Assembly: GCA_021792855.1 (NCBI GenBank)
Contig: JAJYTW010000015.1
Span: 1 to 38,480 of the forward strand
From: Actinomycetes bacterium
GTDB taxonomy: Bacteria > Actinomycetota > Actinomycetes > Streptosporangiales > Streptosporangiaceae
DNA: 38,480 nucleotides
Reading direction: 5' to 3'
Shown here: piece after piece, positions 5,570-14,662 of the stretch
Layout: every line of letters starts with the position of its first letter
How positions within the stretch are numbered: the stretch's first letter is position 1
Notes under the pieces: model-generated
What the model was told of the DNA's origin: nothing
Databases searched by the model: none
Seen by the model: the letters and a program-made list of their open reading frames with translations, nothing else
Program-made: the position numbers and the translations under genes

Positions 5570-7393
5570 GGAGACCTCCTCGGCCACCGCCAGCCACCGC
5601 TCCTCCAGCGCGATCTTCTCAGCCTGCAGCGCGCGGAGCCGGTCGCCAAGCTCGATCAGCCGCGAGTAGTCACTCGCCGCGCCGGCCATCTCAGCGTGCA
5701 GGTCAGCCTCCTGCCCGGCCAGCCGCTCAAGCTGCCGGTCAAGCCGGGCGAGTTCCTTCTTCGCCTGCCGCTGCCGCTCTGCCGTCGGTGCCGGTCCCGC
5801 GCCGGGCGACCCGGCCGGTCCGGTGCCCGCCGAACCCGCGCCGGTCCCGGCGCCGGCGGCGTCGGCCTCCCGGTCCCGCCGGTCCAGGTACTCCTCGACG
5901 CCGCCGGGGAGCAGCGCGACCGACCCGTCGACCAGCGCGACCACATGGTCGGTCACCCGCTCCAGGAAGTACCGGTCGTGGCTGACCACCACCACCGAGC
6001 CGGGAAAGCCGTCCAGCATGTCCTCGAGTTCGGTGAGCGTCTCGATGTCCAGGTCGTTGGTCGGCTCGTCAAGCAGCAGCACGTTCGGCTCGGCCATCAG
6101 GACCATCTGCAACTGGAGCCGCCGCCGCTCGCCGCCGGACAGTTCGGCGACCGGCGTCCACTGCCGTTCCCCGCGCAGCCCGAGCCGGTCAAGAAGCTGG
6201 CTGGCGGACAGTTCGCGCTTGCCGATCCGCACCTCCCCACGGACCTGCTCGGCCGCCTCGAGCACCCGCAGGCCGGGGTCGACCGGCGCGGGCTCCTGGG
6301 TGAGGTAGCCGATCCGGACGGTCTTGCCGGTCACCACCCGCCCGGTCACCACGAGCCCGGCTGCCGCCTCGCTGGCCCCGGCCGTCTCGATGGCACCGGC
6401 CGGCCCGATCCGGCCGGCCAGCAGGCCGAGCAGCGTCGTCTTGCCGCTGCCGTTGACGCCGACCACACCGACCCGGTCACCCGGGCCGAGCTGCCAGGTG
6501 GCCTCCCGCAGCAGTGCCCGCGGCCCGGCCGTCACGCTCACCCGGTCCAGCTCAAGAACGGTCTTGCCGAGCCTGGCCGCGGCGAGCGAGGCCAGTTCCA
6601 CGGTGTCCCTGGGCGCTGGCTCGTCCGCGATCAGCGCCGCCGCGGCCTCCATCCTGAACCTGGGCTTGCTGGTCCTGGCCGGTGGCCCGCGCCGCAGCCA
6701 GGCCAGTTCCTTGCGGAGCAGGTTCCGCCGCCGCTCGTCCTGCGCCGCCGCCAGCCGTGCCCGCTCGGCCCTGGCCAGCACGTACGCGGAGTACCCTCCC
6801 TCGTAGCCGTGCACCTTGCCGTCGGCGACCTCCCAGGTGCGGTCGCTGACCTCGTCCAGGAACCACCGGTCGTGGGTGACCACCACGAACGCCCTGGCAT
6901 GCGCCTTCAGGTAGCCGGCCAGCCATCGGATCGCCTCGATGTCCAGGTGGTTGGTCGGCTCGTCGAGCAGTAGCAGGTCGTGCGTGCCGCGGAGCAGTGC
7001 GGCCAGCGCCACCCGGCGCCGCTCACCGCCGGACAGCCGCTCCGCGGACGCGTCGTAGTCGATGCCGCCGAGCAGTTCGGCGAGCAGCGCCCGGCCCCGC
7101 GCGTCGGATGCCCACTCGTGCTCTGGCTGCCCGCCGAACACGATCTCCCGCACCGTCCCGGTGAGCCGCTCGGATTGCGGCAGGTAGCCGATCGCGGCGT
7201 CCCTGGCCCGGGTGGACCGGCCCGCGTCCAGGTCGATCGCCCCGGCGAGGGCCGCGAGCAGCGTCGTCTTGCCCGAGCCGTTGCGGCCGACCACCCCGAT
7301 CCGGTCCCCGGCCGCGACGCCCAGCGAGACACCGTCGAGCAGCTTCCGGGTGCCGTAGGACTTGACCGCCGCCTCGAGGTTGGCCAGGTTCAC
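5564..7393 (-). CDS. ABC-F family ATPase (Uup-like)
   Basis: The 609-residue protein carries two ABC ATPase domains and no membrane segments, so it belongs to the ABC-F translation-factor group that acts on the ribosome. Walker A motifs are GRNGSGKT (36-43) and GVNGSGKT (312-319). Both signatures read LSGGE (120-124 and 418-422). The Walker B segments LLLLDEPTNHLD and LLLDEPTNDLD are present. A short linker (about 205-255) and a C-terminal coiled-coil (about 535-609, RQAKKELARLDRQLERLAGQ) resemble Uup. The true start is the GTG at 7393, whose GTGA overlaps the ispE stop; the longer open frame to 7462 is read-through of ispE sequence. Position after ispE suggests housekeeping rather than antibiotic resistance. 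Confidence 0.92.
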   Translation of the reverse strand: MNLANLEAAVKSYGTRKLLDGVSLGVAAGDRIGVVGRNGSGKTTLLAALAGAIDLDAGRSTRARDAAIGYLPQSERLTGTVREIVFGGQPEHEWASDARGRALLAELLGGIDYDASAERLSGGERRRVALAALLRGTHDLLLLDEPTNHLDIEAIRWLAGYLKAHARAFVVVTHDRWFLDEVSDRTWEVADGKVHGYEGGYSAYVLARAERARLAAAQDERRRNLLRKELAWLRRGPPARTSKPRFRMEAAAALIADEPAPRDTVELASLAAARLGKTVLELDRVSVTAGPRALLREATWQLGPGDRVGVVGVNGSGKTTLLGLLAGRIGPAGAIETAGASEAAAGLVVTGRVVTGKTVRIGYLTQEPAPVDPGLRVLEAAEQVRGEVRIGKRELSASQLLDRLGLRGERQWTPVAELSGGERRRLQLQMVLMAEPNVLLLDEPTNDLDIETLTELEDMLDGFPGSVVVVSHDRYFLERVTDHVVALVDGSVALLPGGVEEYLDRRDREADAAGAGTGAGSAGTGPAGSPGAGPAPTAERQRQAKKELARLDRQLERLAGQEADLHAEMAGAASDYSRLIELGDRLRALQAEKIALEERWLAVAEEVSG

Positions 7394-8373
7394 GCGATCG
7401 CTCCGGCGCTGACCACGCTGGCGCCCGGCGCCGGGCCAGTGACCTGCACCACCGCCCGGCACACCCCGGCTCCGGTGACGCCGACCGCCAGTTCGCTCGC
7501 CGCGTCCGCGTCGGCGGCCAGGAAGGCGCAGGTCGGCCCGGAACCGGAGACGACCGCGCCGAGCGCCCCGTGCTCCCGTCCAGCCGCGAGCGCGCGCCGC
7601 AGCAGCGGCTGCAGCGACAGCGCCGCGGGCTGCAGGTCGTTGCTCAGCAGCGGCCCCACCGCGGCCGGGTCGCCGGACCTGAGCGCGGCCATCAGGGCGG
7701 TGTTCAGCTCGGGCTCGGGCACCGGGTCGGGATCGCCGTCGCCGGACGCGCGGCGCGCGGCGCGCAGCCGGTCACAGGTGGCGTAGACGTCTGGCGTGGA
7801 AAGGCCGCTGGCGCCGAAGGCGAGCACCCAGTGGTAGCTGCCGGAGACCAGCGCCCGGGTCAGCCGCTCGCCCCGGCCGAGGCCGACCGCGGTCCCGCCG
7901 AGCAGCGCGAACGGGACGTCGCTGCCGATCTGGGCGCCGATCTCGCTGAGTTCGTCCGGGCCGATGCCCGCATTCCATAGCTCGTTGCAGGCCACCAGGG
8001 CGGCGGCGGCGTCGGCGCTGCCGCCGGCCAGGCCGGCCGCCACCGGGATCCGCTTGCGGATCTCGATCCGCACCCCAGCACCGCCCCGCCCGCGCCGTCC
8101 GGTGGCCCTGGCCAGCGCGGCCGCCGCCCGGACGGCCAGGTTGGCCGGCCCGAGTGGCACGGCCGGGCCGCCCTCACCGCTGACCGACACGCTGGTCCGG
8201 TCCGCCTCACTGACCGTGATCTCGTCGAATAGCGAGACCGCGTGGAACACCGTCACCAGGCCGTGATAGCCGTCGGGCCGGGGCGGGCCGACCGAAAGCT
8301 GCAGGTTGACCTTGGCCGGGACCCGCACGGTCACGGCGCCGGCCGACCCGCGAATGGGTGTCACATGCGTCAC
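7390..8373 (-). CDS. ispE: 4-diphosphocytidyl-2-C-methyl-D-erythritol kinase
   Basis: The 327-residue GHMP kinase phosphorylates CDP-methylerythritol in the MEP pathway that supplies IPP and DMAPP for quinones, carotenoids and lipid carriers. Seen are AKVNL with Lys21, the glycine/serine-rich ATP loop [15 protein letters not shown] (110-124), [11 protein letters not shown] with Asp152, and the C-terminal [10 protein letters not shown] motif. It starts with GTG, sharing GTGA with the rsmA stop, and ends in GTGA shared with the ABC-F start, so three genes are translationally coupled. All catalytic motifs are intact. Confidence 0.96.
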   Translation of the reverse strand: MTHVTPIRGSAGAVTVRVPAKVNLQLSVGPPRPDGYHGLVTVFHAVSLFDEITVSEADRTSVSVSGEGGPAVPLGPANLAVRAAAALARATGRRGRGGAGVRIEIRKRIPVAAGLAGGSADAAAALVACNELWNAGIGPDELSEIGAQIGSDVPFALLGGTAVGLGRGERLTRALVSGSYHWVLAFGASGLSTPDVYATCDRLRAARRASGDGDPDPVPEPELNTALMAALRSGDPAAVGPLLSNDLQPAALSLQPLLRRALAAGREHGALGAVVSGSGPTCAFLAADADAASELAVGVTGAGVCRAVVQVTGPAPGASVVSAGAIA

Positions 8374-9248
8374 GATTCGATGATCGTAGCCGCCTGGCTG
8401 GCCGCCTCGGCAATCCGGATGTAGTCCTCGACGCCGATCGCCTCGCCGCGCAGTGCTGGGTCGACGCCCGCGGCGGTCAGCACCCGGCCGGCCCGCTCCG
8501 CCGACCCGGCCCAGGAGGCGAGCGCGGCCCGGAGGGTCTTGCGCCGCTGGGCGAACGCGGCGTCGACGACCGCGAAGACCTCGGTCCGGCCGGCCAGGCC
8601 ACCGCCCCGTGCGGCCGCCCGGCGGGTGAACGCGACCAGCGCGGAGTCGACATTCGGCACCGGCCAGAACACGCTGCGGGACACGTTCCCGGCCCGCCGG
8701 GCCGTGCCGTACCAGGCCAGCTTGACCGACGGCACGCCGTAGGTCCGGCTACCCGGCGGCGCGCACATCCGGTCCGCGACCTCCGCCTGCACCATCACCA
8801 GCGCGCTGCGCACCGACGGCAGCACCTCGATCAGGTGCAGCAGCACCGGCACGGCCACGTTGTAGGGCAGGTTCGCGACCAGCGCCGTCGGCGGATCCCC
8901 GGGAAGGTTGCCGATTGCGAGCGCGTCGGCGTTGATCACCTCAAGGCGGCTGGCCAGGCCGGGCGCCCGTTCGGCCGCGGTGACCGGAAGTTCGGCCGCG
9001 AGCACCGGGTCCACCTCGACCGCGACCACCCGGCGGGCCGCCGAAAGCAGGCCGAGGGTGAGCGAGCCGAGGCCGGGTCCGACCTCCACCACGACGTCGT
9101 CGCCGGTCAGGCCGGCCAGTCCGACGATCCGGCGGATCGTGCCGGGGTCGATCACGAAGTTCTGGCCGAGGCGCTTGGCCGGCCGCACCCCGAGGCGGGC
9201 GGCGATCTGCCGGATCTCGGCCGGCCCGAGCAGGGCCGCGCCGGTCAC
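8370..9248 (-). CDS. rsmA: 16S rRNA dimethyladenosine transferase
   Basis: The 292-residue protein (KsgA) dimethylates two adjacent adenosines in helix 45 of 16S rRNA during 30S maturation. [10 protein letters not shown] (25-34), the SAM motif [10 protein letters not shown] (55-64), VEVD (77-80) and the catalytic NLPYN (126-130) are all present, followed by [10 protein letters not shown] and [12 protein letters not shown] of the family. The start is a GTG at 9248, 19 nt after the tatD stop. No rpfB-like gene lies between tatD and rsmA, unlike in mycobacteria. Confidence 0.97.
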   Translation of the reverse strand: MTGAALLGPAEIRQIAARLGVRPAKRLGQNFVIDPGTIRRIVGLAGLTGDDVVVEVGPGLGSLTLGLLSAARRVVAVEVDPVLAAELPVTAAERAPGLASRLEVINADALAIGNLPGDPPTALVANLPYNVAVPVLLHLIEVLPSVRSALVMVQAEVADRMCAPPGSRTYGVPSVKLAWYGTARRAGNVSRSVFWPVPNVDSALVAFTRRAAARGGGLAGRTEVFAVVDAAFAQRRKTLRAALASWAGSAERAGRVLTAAGVDPALRGEAIGVEDYIRIAEAASQAATIIES

Positions 9249-9267
9249 CGGGCCGCCAGATCCCGGC

Positions 9268-10152
9268 TCATCGCGGCGGGCCGCCAGCCTGGTCGTCGTC
9301 CCACCGGCCGAACACTCGCTCGCCGGTCGCCGCGACCGCGGCGGCCAGGTCTGCCACGTCCATCCGCTTCACCTGCGCAACGGCCCGCAGCGTGTGCGCG
9401 ACCTGGGCCGGGGCGTTCTGCCTGCCCCGGTTCGGAACCGGGGTGAGGTACGGCGCGTCGGTCTCGACCAGGATCAAGTCTGCCGGGGCAACCTCGGCGG
9501 CCTCGCGCAGGTTGACCGCGCTCGGGAAGGTGAGGTTGCCGGCGAAGCTCATCACGTACCCGGCGTCGGCGCAGCGCTTGGCGAGGTCGGCGCCGCCGGA
9601 GAAGCAGTGGAAGATCACCCGCTCCGGCGGCCCCTGCTCCTCTAGCACGGCGAGCACGTCGTCGTGCGCCTCGCGATCGTGGATCATCAGTGCCTTGCCG
9701 GTGGCCTTGGCGATCTCGATGTGCGCGGCGAACCACTCCCGCTGCAGCCTCGGCGGGGCGGTGTCCCGGTAGTAATCCAGGCCGGTCTCGCCGACCGCCC
9801 GCACCCTCGGCAGCGCCGCCAGCCTGGCGATCTCGGCGAGCACCTCGTCGGTCCCGGCGAATCCGGTGGGCCGGCCCTCGGAGTCCAGGCCGTCCCGGGC
9901 CCGGGCGGTGTCGTTCGGGTGGATCGCGACCGCGGCGTAGACGTTGCCGTGCGCGGCCGCGCAGTCCGCTGCCCACCGGGACGTGGGCACGTCCACGCCG
10001 ACGGTCACCACCCGGGTGATCCCCGCCTGGCTGGCCTCTGCCAGCGCCCGCTCGACCGGTTCGGTCAGCATGTCCAGGTGGGTGTGCGCGTCGAAGCAGG
10101 GCACCGGCAGCGGGTCAGGCACCGGCGCCCACGGCGCGGTCCTGGCGGTCAT
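9268..10152 (-). CDS. tatD: TatD-family metal-dependent deoxyribonuclease
   Basis: The 294-residue TIM-barrel hydrolase belongs to the TatD family of 3'-5' DNases. The metal ligands are visible: DAHTHLD (His23, His25), the Glu in VGETGLDYY, His in MIHDRE, His in IFHCFSGG and Asp in [10 protein letters not shown]. The ATG at 10152 overlaps the metG TGA as ATGA, which fixes the start; the same frame stays open a further 930 bases inside metG but is shadow. Coupling with metG and rsmA is the standard bacterial arrangement. Confidence 0.95.
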   Translation of the reverse strand: MTARTAPWAPVPDPLPVPCFDAHTHLDMLTEPVERALAEASQAGITRVVTVGVDVPTSRWAADCAAAHGNVYAAVAIHPNDTARARDGLDSEGRPTGFAGTDEVLAEIARLAALPRVRAVGETGLDYYRDTAPPRLQREWFAAHIEIAKATGKALMIHDREAHDDVLAVLEEQGPPERVIFHCFSGGADLAKRCADAGYVMSFAGNLTFPSAVNLREAAEVAPADLILVETDAPYLTPVPNRGRQNAPAQVAHTLRAVAQVKRMDVADLAAAVAATGERVFGRWDDDQAGGPPR

Positions 10153-11948
10153 TTCCCGGCCAGCCTGGCGACTTCCTCCTCCGCCACCTTCGGGTCGATC
10201 TTGGCGAACAGCGGCGTCGGTGCGGACAGCGGCGTTCCCGGCCGGATCGGCCGGGACTCCCAGACCGCCGCGCCGGTGTAGTCCCCGGTGATCACCGGGT
10301 ACGGCTTGCCGCCGTCCTCGCTGACCTCGTCGATCCGCGGCATGTCCGCCCAGGTCCCGGCCCCGCCCAGCATCTCGTGCACCCGCTGGGAGGATTTCGG
10401 CAGGAACGGGGTCAGCAGCGTCTTGCCGTCGTCCACAAGCTGGAGCGCGACGTGCAGGATCGTCTTCATCCGCTCCGGGTCGGACTCCCGCAGCTTCCAC
10501 GGCGCCTGGTCGGACAGGTACTTGTTCGCCTCGCCGATCGTCCGCATCGCCTCGGTGATCCCGGACTTGAACCGGGACCGGCCCAGCGACTCGCCCACGG
10601 CGGCGAACGCGGCCCGGGACTGGTCGAGCAACCGCCGGTCGGCGTCGGTGAGGTCGCCGGCCGCCGGGATCGAGCCAATGTTCCTGGCGGCGAACGAGAT
10701 CGACCGGTTCACCAGGTTGCCCCAGTTCGCGACAAGCTCGTCGTTGTTGCGCCGGATGAACTCGCTCCAGGTGAAGTCGGTGTCCTGATTCTCCGGCCCG
10801 GCCACCGCGACGTAGTAGCGCAGCGCGTCCACGTCGTAGCGCTCCAGGAAGTCGCGGACGTAGATCACCACGGAGCGGGAGGAGGAGAACTTGCGGCCCT
10901 CCATCGTCAGGTACTCGCTGGAGACCACCTCGGCAGGCAGGTTCAGCGCCCCGAGCGACCCGGGCGTGCCGCCACTGGCGCCCTGGCCGTTGTAGCCGAG
11001 CAGCATGGCCGGCCAGATCTCGGAGTGGAAGACGATGTTGTCCTTGCCCATGAAGTAGTAGGACAGCGCGTCCGGCGACTGCCACCAGGCGCGCCAGGCG
11101 TCCGGGTCACCGGACCGCCTGGCCCACTCGATCGAGGCGGACAGGTACCCGATCACCGCGTCGAACCAGACGTAGATCCGCTTGTCCGGCCGGTCCCGCC
11201 AGCCGTCCAGCGGGATCGGGACGCCCCAGTCCAGGTCCCTGGTGATCGCCCTCGGCTGCAGGTCGCCGAGCAGGTTGAGGGAGAACTTCAGCACGTTGCT
11301 GCGCCACTGCCCGCTCTTGGACTGCAGCCAGGACCCCAGCACGTCGGCGAAGGCGGGCAGGTCGAGGAAGAACTGCTCGGTCTCGACGAACGCCGGGGTC
11401 TCCCCGTTGATCTTGGAGCGCGGGTTGATCAGATCGGCCGGGTCTAGCTGGTTGCCGCAGTTGTCGCACTGGTCGCCGCGGGCCGACTCGTAGCCGCAGA
11501 TCGGGCAGGTGCCCTCGATGTAGCGATCCGGCAGGGTGCGGCCGGTGGACGGGGAGATCGCGCCGAGCGCGGACCGAGCGAAGATGTAGCCATTGTTCAG
11601 CAGGCCGGTGAAGATCTCCTGGGTCACCGCGTAGTGGTTCTTCGTGGTGGTCCTGGTGAACAGGTCGTAGCTCATCCCGAGGCCCGCCAGGTCGGTGGCG
11701 ATCACCCGGTTGTAGCGGTCCGCCAGTTCCCGCGCGGTCACGCCCTCCGCGTCGGCCTGCACCTGGATCGGCGTCCCGTGCTCGTCGGTGCCGCTGACCA
11801 TCAGCACCTTGTCGCCGATCATCCGGTGGTACCGGCTGAACATGTCGCACGGCAGCCCGAAGCCGGAGACGTGCCCGATGTGCCGGGGCCCGTTCGCGTA
11901 CGGCCACGCGGGCGCGGCCAGGATGTGACGGCTGTTCGTAGGCGACAT
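10149..11948 (-). CDS. metG: Methionyl-tRNA synthetase
   Basis: The 599-residue class I synthetase charges tRNA-Met. The HIGH motif is HIGH (23-26) within [14 protein letters not shown] zinc knuckle has Cys148, Cys151, Cys161 and Cys164 (CPICG and CDNCG). The KMSKS loop is the variant KFSSSRS, which I recall from other actinobacterial MetRS. The anticodon-binding helical domain occupies the C-terminal third; no C-terminal Trbp111 tRNA-binding domain is present at this length. The ATG at 11948 follows TACCCT by 7 nt, so the transcript could be leaderless. It heads the tatD-rsmA-ispE-abcF series and lies 88 bp after rsmI. Confidence 0.97.
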   Translation of the reverse strand: MSPTNSRHILAAPAWPYANGPRHIGHVSGFGLPCDMFSRYHRMIGDKVLMVSGTDEHGTPIQVQADAEGVTARELADRYNRVIATDLAGLGMSYDLFTRTTTKNHYAVTQEIFTGLLNNGYIFARSALGAISPSTGRTLPDRYIEGTCPICGYESARGDQCDNCGNQLDPADLINPRSKINGETPAFVETEQFFLDLPAFADVLGSWLQSKSGQWRSNVLKFSLNLLGDLQPRAITRDLDWGVPIPLDGWRDRPDKRIYVWFDAVIGYLSASIEWARRSGDPDAWRAWWQSPDALSYYFMGKDNIVFHSEIWPAMLLGYNGQGASGGTPGSLGALNLPAEVVSSEYLTMEGRKFSSSRSVVIYVRDFLERYDVDALRYYVAVAGPENQDTDFTWSEFIRRNNDELVANWGNLVNRSISFAARNIGSIPAAGDLTDADRRLLDQSRAAFAAVGESLGRSRFKSGITEAMRTIGEANKYLSDQAPWKLRESDPERMKTILHVALQLVDDGKTLLTPFLPKSSQRVHEMLGGAGTWADMPRIDEVSEDGGKPYPVITGDYTGAAVWESRPIRPGTPLSAPTPLFAKIDPKVAEEEVARLAGK

Positions 11949-12036
11949 GCTCTCTAGGGTAGGACCACCGCGACCGCGACCGCCCCTGGATTACCCCCGC
12001 CTACCGACCGGGTGGCACCGGGTCAGTGGCACAGGG
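11949..12036 (-). promoter_or_regulatory. metG upstream region with -10 TACCCT
   Basis: On the minus strand TACCCT (11961 to 11956) precedes AGAGAGC and then ATG at 11948. The spacing suits a start of transcription at the ATG, though AGAGAG could also act as a weak ribosome-binding site. No clear -35 is seen. Confidence 0.4.
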
Positions 12037-12039
12037 TCA
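12012..12039. repeat. 14-nt tandem duplication ending at the rsmI stop
   Basis: GTGGCACCGGGTCA (12012-12025) is followed directly by GTGGCACAGGGTCA (12026-12039), one mismatch. The final TCA is the minus-strand TGA stop codon of rsmI, so the end of the gene has been duplicated into the spacer. Confidence 0.75.
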
Positions 12040-12918
12040 GCGGGTCCTGGCGCGGACCACGGCGTCGTAGACCTCTCGTTTGGGCCGGCCAAGCCTGGCG
12101 GCGACGTCCGCGATCGCCTCCTTGCGGGTCAGGCCGGCCTGCTCGGCCGCCGCCACCCCGGCGGCCAGGTCCGCCTCGCTCACTTCCGTCCCGGCCCCGC
12201 CGGCGCTGGCGCCGGCCACCACCAGGGTGATCTCGCCGAGCACGCCGCCGGCCGCCCAGTCGGCAAGCTCGGTGAGCGTGCCGCGCCGGATCTCCTCGTG
12301 CGTCTTGGTCAGTTCCCGGCACACCGCCGCCCGGCGGTCCGCGCCGAACGCCTCCGCCAGTGCGGTTAGCGTGCCGGCCAGTCGGCGCGGCGACTCGAAG
12401 AAGACCATCGTGCGGCGCTCGTTGGCCAGGTCGGCGAGGCGGCGGGTCCGCTCTCCGGCCCGCCGCGGCGGGAAGCCCTCGAAGCAGAATCGGTCGGTCG
12501 GCAGCCCGGACGCGGCGACGGCGGCGGTTACGGCGGACGGCCCGGGCAGCACGGTGACCGGGATGTCCTCCCGCACCGCGGCGGCTACCAGCCGGTACCC
12601 AGGGTCGCTGATGCCCGGCATCCCGGCGTCGGTCACGACCAGCACGTCGCGGCCCGCCCGCAGGTCGGCGAGCAGGCCGGGCAGCCTGGCCGACTCGACA
12701 TCCTCGTAGTAGGAGATAAGCCGCCCGGCCACGGTGATCCCGAGTTCCCCGGCCAGCCTGCGCAGCCGGCGGGTGTCCTCGGCGGCGACGACGGCCGCGG
12801 TGGCGAGCGCGGCGGCCAGTCGGGGCGAGGCGTCGTCCGGCCGGCCGATCGGCGCGGCCGCCAGGATCAGCGTGCCCGGGTCGGCCGATCCGTCCGTGCG
12901 AGGCTCTGCGTGGTTCAT
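12037..12918 (-). CDS. rsmI: 16S rRNA (cytidine-1402 2'-O)-methyltransferase
   Basis: The 293-residue SPOUT-unrelated, tetrapyrrole-methylase-fold enzyme methylates the ribose of C1402 in the decoding centre. Characteristic segments are GTLILAAAPIGRPDDASPR near the start, AAEDTRRLRRL, VVTDAGMPGISDPGYRLV (the SAM-binding region), PGPSAVTAAVAASGLPTDRFCFEGF, and FFESPRRL. The ATG at 12918 lies 8 nt after TACGGT on the minus strand, pointing to a leaderless message. It diverges from pmt, a neighbourhood I recall from other actinomycetes, and is followed by metG. Confidence 0.95.
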   Translation of the reverse strand: MNHAEPRTDGSADPGTLILAAAPIGRPDDASPRLAAALATAAVVAAEDTRRLRRLAGELGITVAGRLISYYEDVESARLPGLLADLRAGRDVLVVTDAGMPGISDPGYRLVAAAVREDIPVTVLPGPSAVTAAVAASGLPTDRFCFEGFPPRRAGERTRRLADLANERRTMVFFESPRRLAGTLTALAEAFGADRRAAVCRELTKTHEEIRRGTLTELADWAAGGVLGEITLVVAGASAGGAGTEVSEADLAAGVAAAEQAGLTRKEAIADVAARLGRPKREVYDAVVRARTR

Positions 12919-12959
12919 CGCGGCCCACCGTAACGCCGGCCGGCCCTACCATGTCTGCG
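12919..12959. promoter_or_regulatory. Compact divergent rsmI/pmt promoter
   Basis: On the minus strand TACGGT (12932 to 12927) lies 8 nt before the rsmI ATG. On the plus strand TACCAT (12947-12952) lies 7 nt before the ATG at 12960. The two candidate start points are about 42 bp apart, so the upstream promoter parts overlap and the two polymerases would probably compete. Confidence 0.45.
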
Positions 12960-14555
12960 ATGACTGCATTCGGGTACGCGCCCGCGTCGGCCGGCGCGGC
13001 GGACTCCGCGGGCGACGAGCCTGGCCGGTCGCTGCGCGAGCGACTGGTGCCGCCGATGCCGCCGCCGTCGGTGTGGGGTTGGCTCGGCCCGGTGCTGGTC
13101 ACCCTGTTCGGGGGGTTCCTGCGGTTCTACCGGCTCGGCGTCCCGCACGCGGTGGTCTTCGACGAGATCTACTACGTCCCCGACTCGTACTCGATCCTGC
13201 GGCACGGCGTGGAGATCAACCACGTCGCCAGTTCCTCGAAGCTCCAGGCGCTGCTGCTGCATGGCAATCCGCACATTTTCATCGGCGGCGGCGAGTACGT
13301 GGCGCATCCGCCGCTCGGCAAGGTCGCGATGGCCGGCGGGGAATGGCTGTTCGGGCTGAACCCGTTCGGCTGGCGGGTCGCGGTGGCTCTCGCCGGGACG
13401 CTGGCGATCCTGATGACGGCCCGGATCGCCCGCCGGATGACCAGATCCACCCTGCTCGGCTGCGTGGCCGGACTGCTGATGTCGCTGGACGGGCTGGAAC
13501 TCGTGCTGTCCAGGACCGGGATCCTGGACATGTTCGTGACGTTCTGGGTGCTGGCGGCGTTCGGGATGCTGGTGCTGGACCGGGACGCCTCCCGGGCCCG
13601 GCTCGCCGCACTCGCGGAGGCGGCGCCCGCCGGGGACTTCGACGGCGGCGGGCCGGCGCTCGGGATCCGCTGGCGGCGGGTCGCCGCGGGGGTGCTGCTC
13701 GGCATCGCCTGCGCCTCGAAGTGGAACGGGATCTGGTACATCTTCGCGTTCGCCGGCCTCGCCGTTGCCTGGGACCTCGGCGCCCGCCGCGCGGCCGGCT
13801 ACACCGACCGGCTTGGCGGCTGGCTGCGGCGGGACGCGAAATGGCTGCCGGTCTGGTTCGCCATCGTGCCCGGCATCACCTACCTGGTCTCCTGGGCCGG
13901 CTGGTTCGCCAGCAGTCAGGGGTACGACCGGAACTGGGCCGCCCAGCACGGCAACCACATCCCGATCTGGTCGGCCCTGGACTCGCTGTACCAGTACAAC
14001 AAGTCGATGCTGTCCTTCGGCCTCGGCCTGTCCTCGAAGCAGGGCTACGTCTCCGAGCCGTGGACCTGGCTTTACCTCGGCCGGCCGGTGTCGTTCTTCT
14101 ACGCCACGCCGAAGTCCTGCGGCGCCCCGTCCTGCTCCCAGGAAGTTCTCGCGATCGGCACGCCCGCGATCTGGTGGGCGTCCATCCTGGCCCTGGCGTT
14201 CTGCCTGTACTGGTGGTTCACCCGGCGGGACTGGCGGGCCGGCGCGGCGCTGGTCGGCGTCGCCGCGGGCTGGCTGCCCTGGTTCTGGTTCGCCTGGCAC
14301 GACAACCGGACCGAGTACTACTACTACGCGATCATCTTCCTGCCGTACCTGGTGATCGCGATCACGCTGTGCCTGGGCCTGATCCTGGGACCGGCCGACG
14401 CCAGGCCAAGCCGGAGAACGGTCGGCGCCATCACGGTCGGCGTCTACCTGCTGCTGGTGCTGGCCAACTTCGCCTTCATGTACCCGGTGCTGACCGCCGA
14501 GGTGATCCCGTACGCCGCGTGGCATCAGCGGATGTGGTTCTCCAGCTGGATTTAG
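12960..14555 (+). CDS. pmt: Dolichyl-phosphate-mannose-type protein O-mannosyltransferase
   Basis: The protein (531 residues from the ATG at 12960; 534 if the in-frame ATG at 12951 is used) is a GT39 membrane enzyme that transfers mannose from polyprenyl-phosphate-mannose to Ser/Thr of exported proteins. The catalytic acidic pair is in VVFDEIYYVPDSYSIL (Asp68, Glu69), in the first extracytoplasmic loop. Other family segments are AHPPLGK, GDGLELVLSRTGILDM-like sequence near 170-190, CASKWNG, and a C-terminal block of helices ending GVYLLLVLANFAFMYP. About ten or eleven hydrophobic segments are visible. I prefer 12960 because a -10-like TACCAT lies 7 nt before it. Several Ser/Thr/Pro-rich exported proteins in this window are plausible clients. 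Confidence 0.94.
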   Translation: MTAFGYAPASAGAADSAGDEPGRSLRERLVPPMPPPSVWGWLGPVLVTLFGGFLRFYRLGVPHAVVFDEIYYVPDSYSILRHGVEINHVASSSKLQALLLHGNPHIFIGGGEYVAHPPLGKVAMAGGEWLFGLNPFGWRVAVALAGTLAILMTARIARRMTRSTLLGCVAGLLMSLDGLELVLSRTGILDMFVTFWVLAAFGMLVLDRDASRARLAALAEAAPAGDFDGGGPALGIRWRRVAAGVLLGIACASKWNGIWYIFAFAGLAVAWDLGARRAAGYTDRLGGWLRRDAKWLPVWFAIVPGITYLVSWAGWFASSQGYDRNWAAQHGNHIPIWSALDSLYQYNKSMLSFGLGLSSKQGYVSEPWTWLYLGRPVSFFYATPKSCGAPSCSQEVLAIGTPAIWWASILALAFCLYWWFTRRDWRAGAALVGVAAGWLPWFWFAWHDNRTEYYYYAIIFLPYLVIAITLCLGLILGPADARPSRRTVGAITVGVYLLLVLANFAFMYPVLTAEVIPYAAWHQRMWFSSWI

Positions 14556-14601
14556 GCTCGCGGGTACCCCGCGCGCGGGCCTACCGCGACCGTGACCCAT
14601 T

Positions 14602-14617
14602 CGCGAGGTTCCTCGCG
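14602..14617. terminator. Perfect 7-bp hairpin between pmt and the sigma gene
   Basis: CGCGAGG-TT-CCTCGCG is a perfect inverted repeat 47 nt after the pmt stop. It may terminate pmt; being nearly a continuous palindrome it could equally be an operator for the sigma-factor promoter downstream. Confidence 0.45.
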
Positions 14618-14622
14618 CTATC

Positions 14623-14641
14623 GTGATAATTTTGTTGTCAC
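14623..14641. promoter_or_regulatory. AT-rich imperfect inverted repeat in the sigma-factor leader
   Basis: GTGATAATTTTGTTGTCAC has 7-nt arms matching at six positions around a 5-nt centre. It contains GATAAT, a possible -10, and sits 21 nt before the sigma ATG. It is one of the most AT-rich patches in this part of the window and so likely part of the promoter. Confidence 0.4.
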
Positions 14642-14662
14642 ACGCACGAAGAGAAGGACGCG

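Noticed and set aside
5696-6973. Plus-strand open frame of 425 codons opposite the ABC-F gene
   Set aside because: Antisense shadow of a well-conserved gene; low-complexity composition typical of high-GC antisense frames.
7394-7462. 23-residue N-terminal extension of the ABC-F protein
   Set aside because: It is ispE sequence read in another frame; the GTG at 7393 overlapping the ispE stop matches the family start.
10153-11085. Upstream in-frame extension of tatD inside metG
   Set aside because: The metG product is unambiguous in the other frame and the ATGA overlap at 10149-10152 gives a natural tatD start with the family's usual length.
12951-12959. ATG at 12951 as pmt start
   Set aside because: Not excluded, but no ribosome site supports it and it lies within the -10-like TACCAT; 12960 is preferred.
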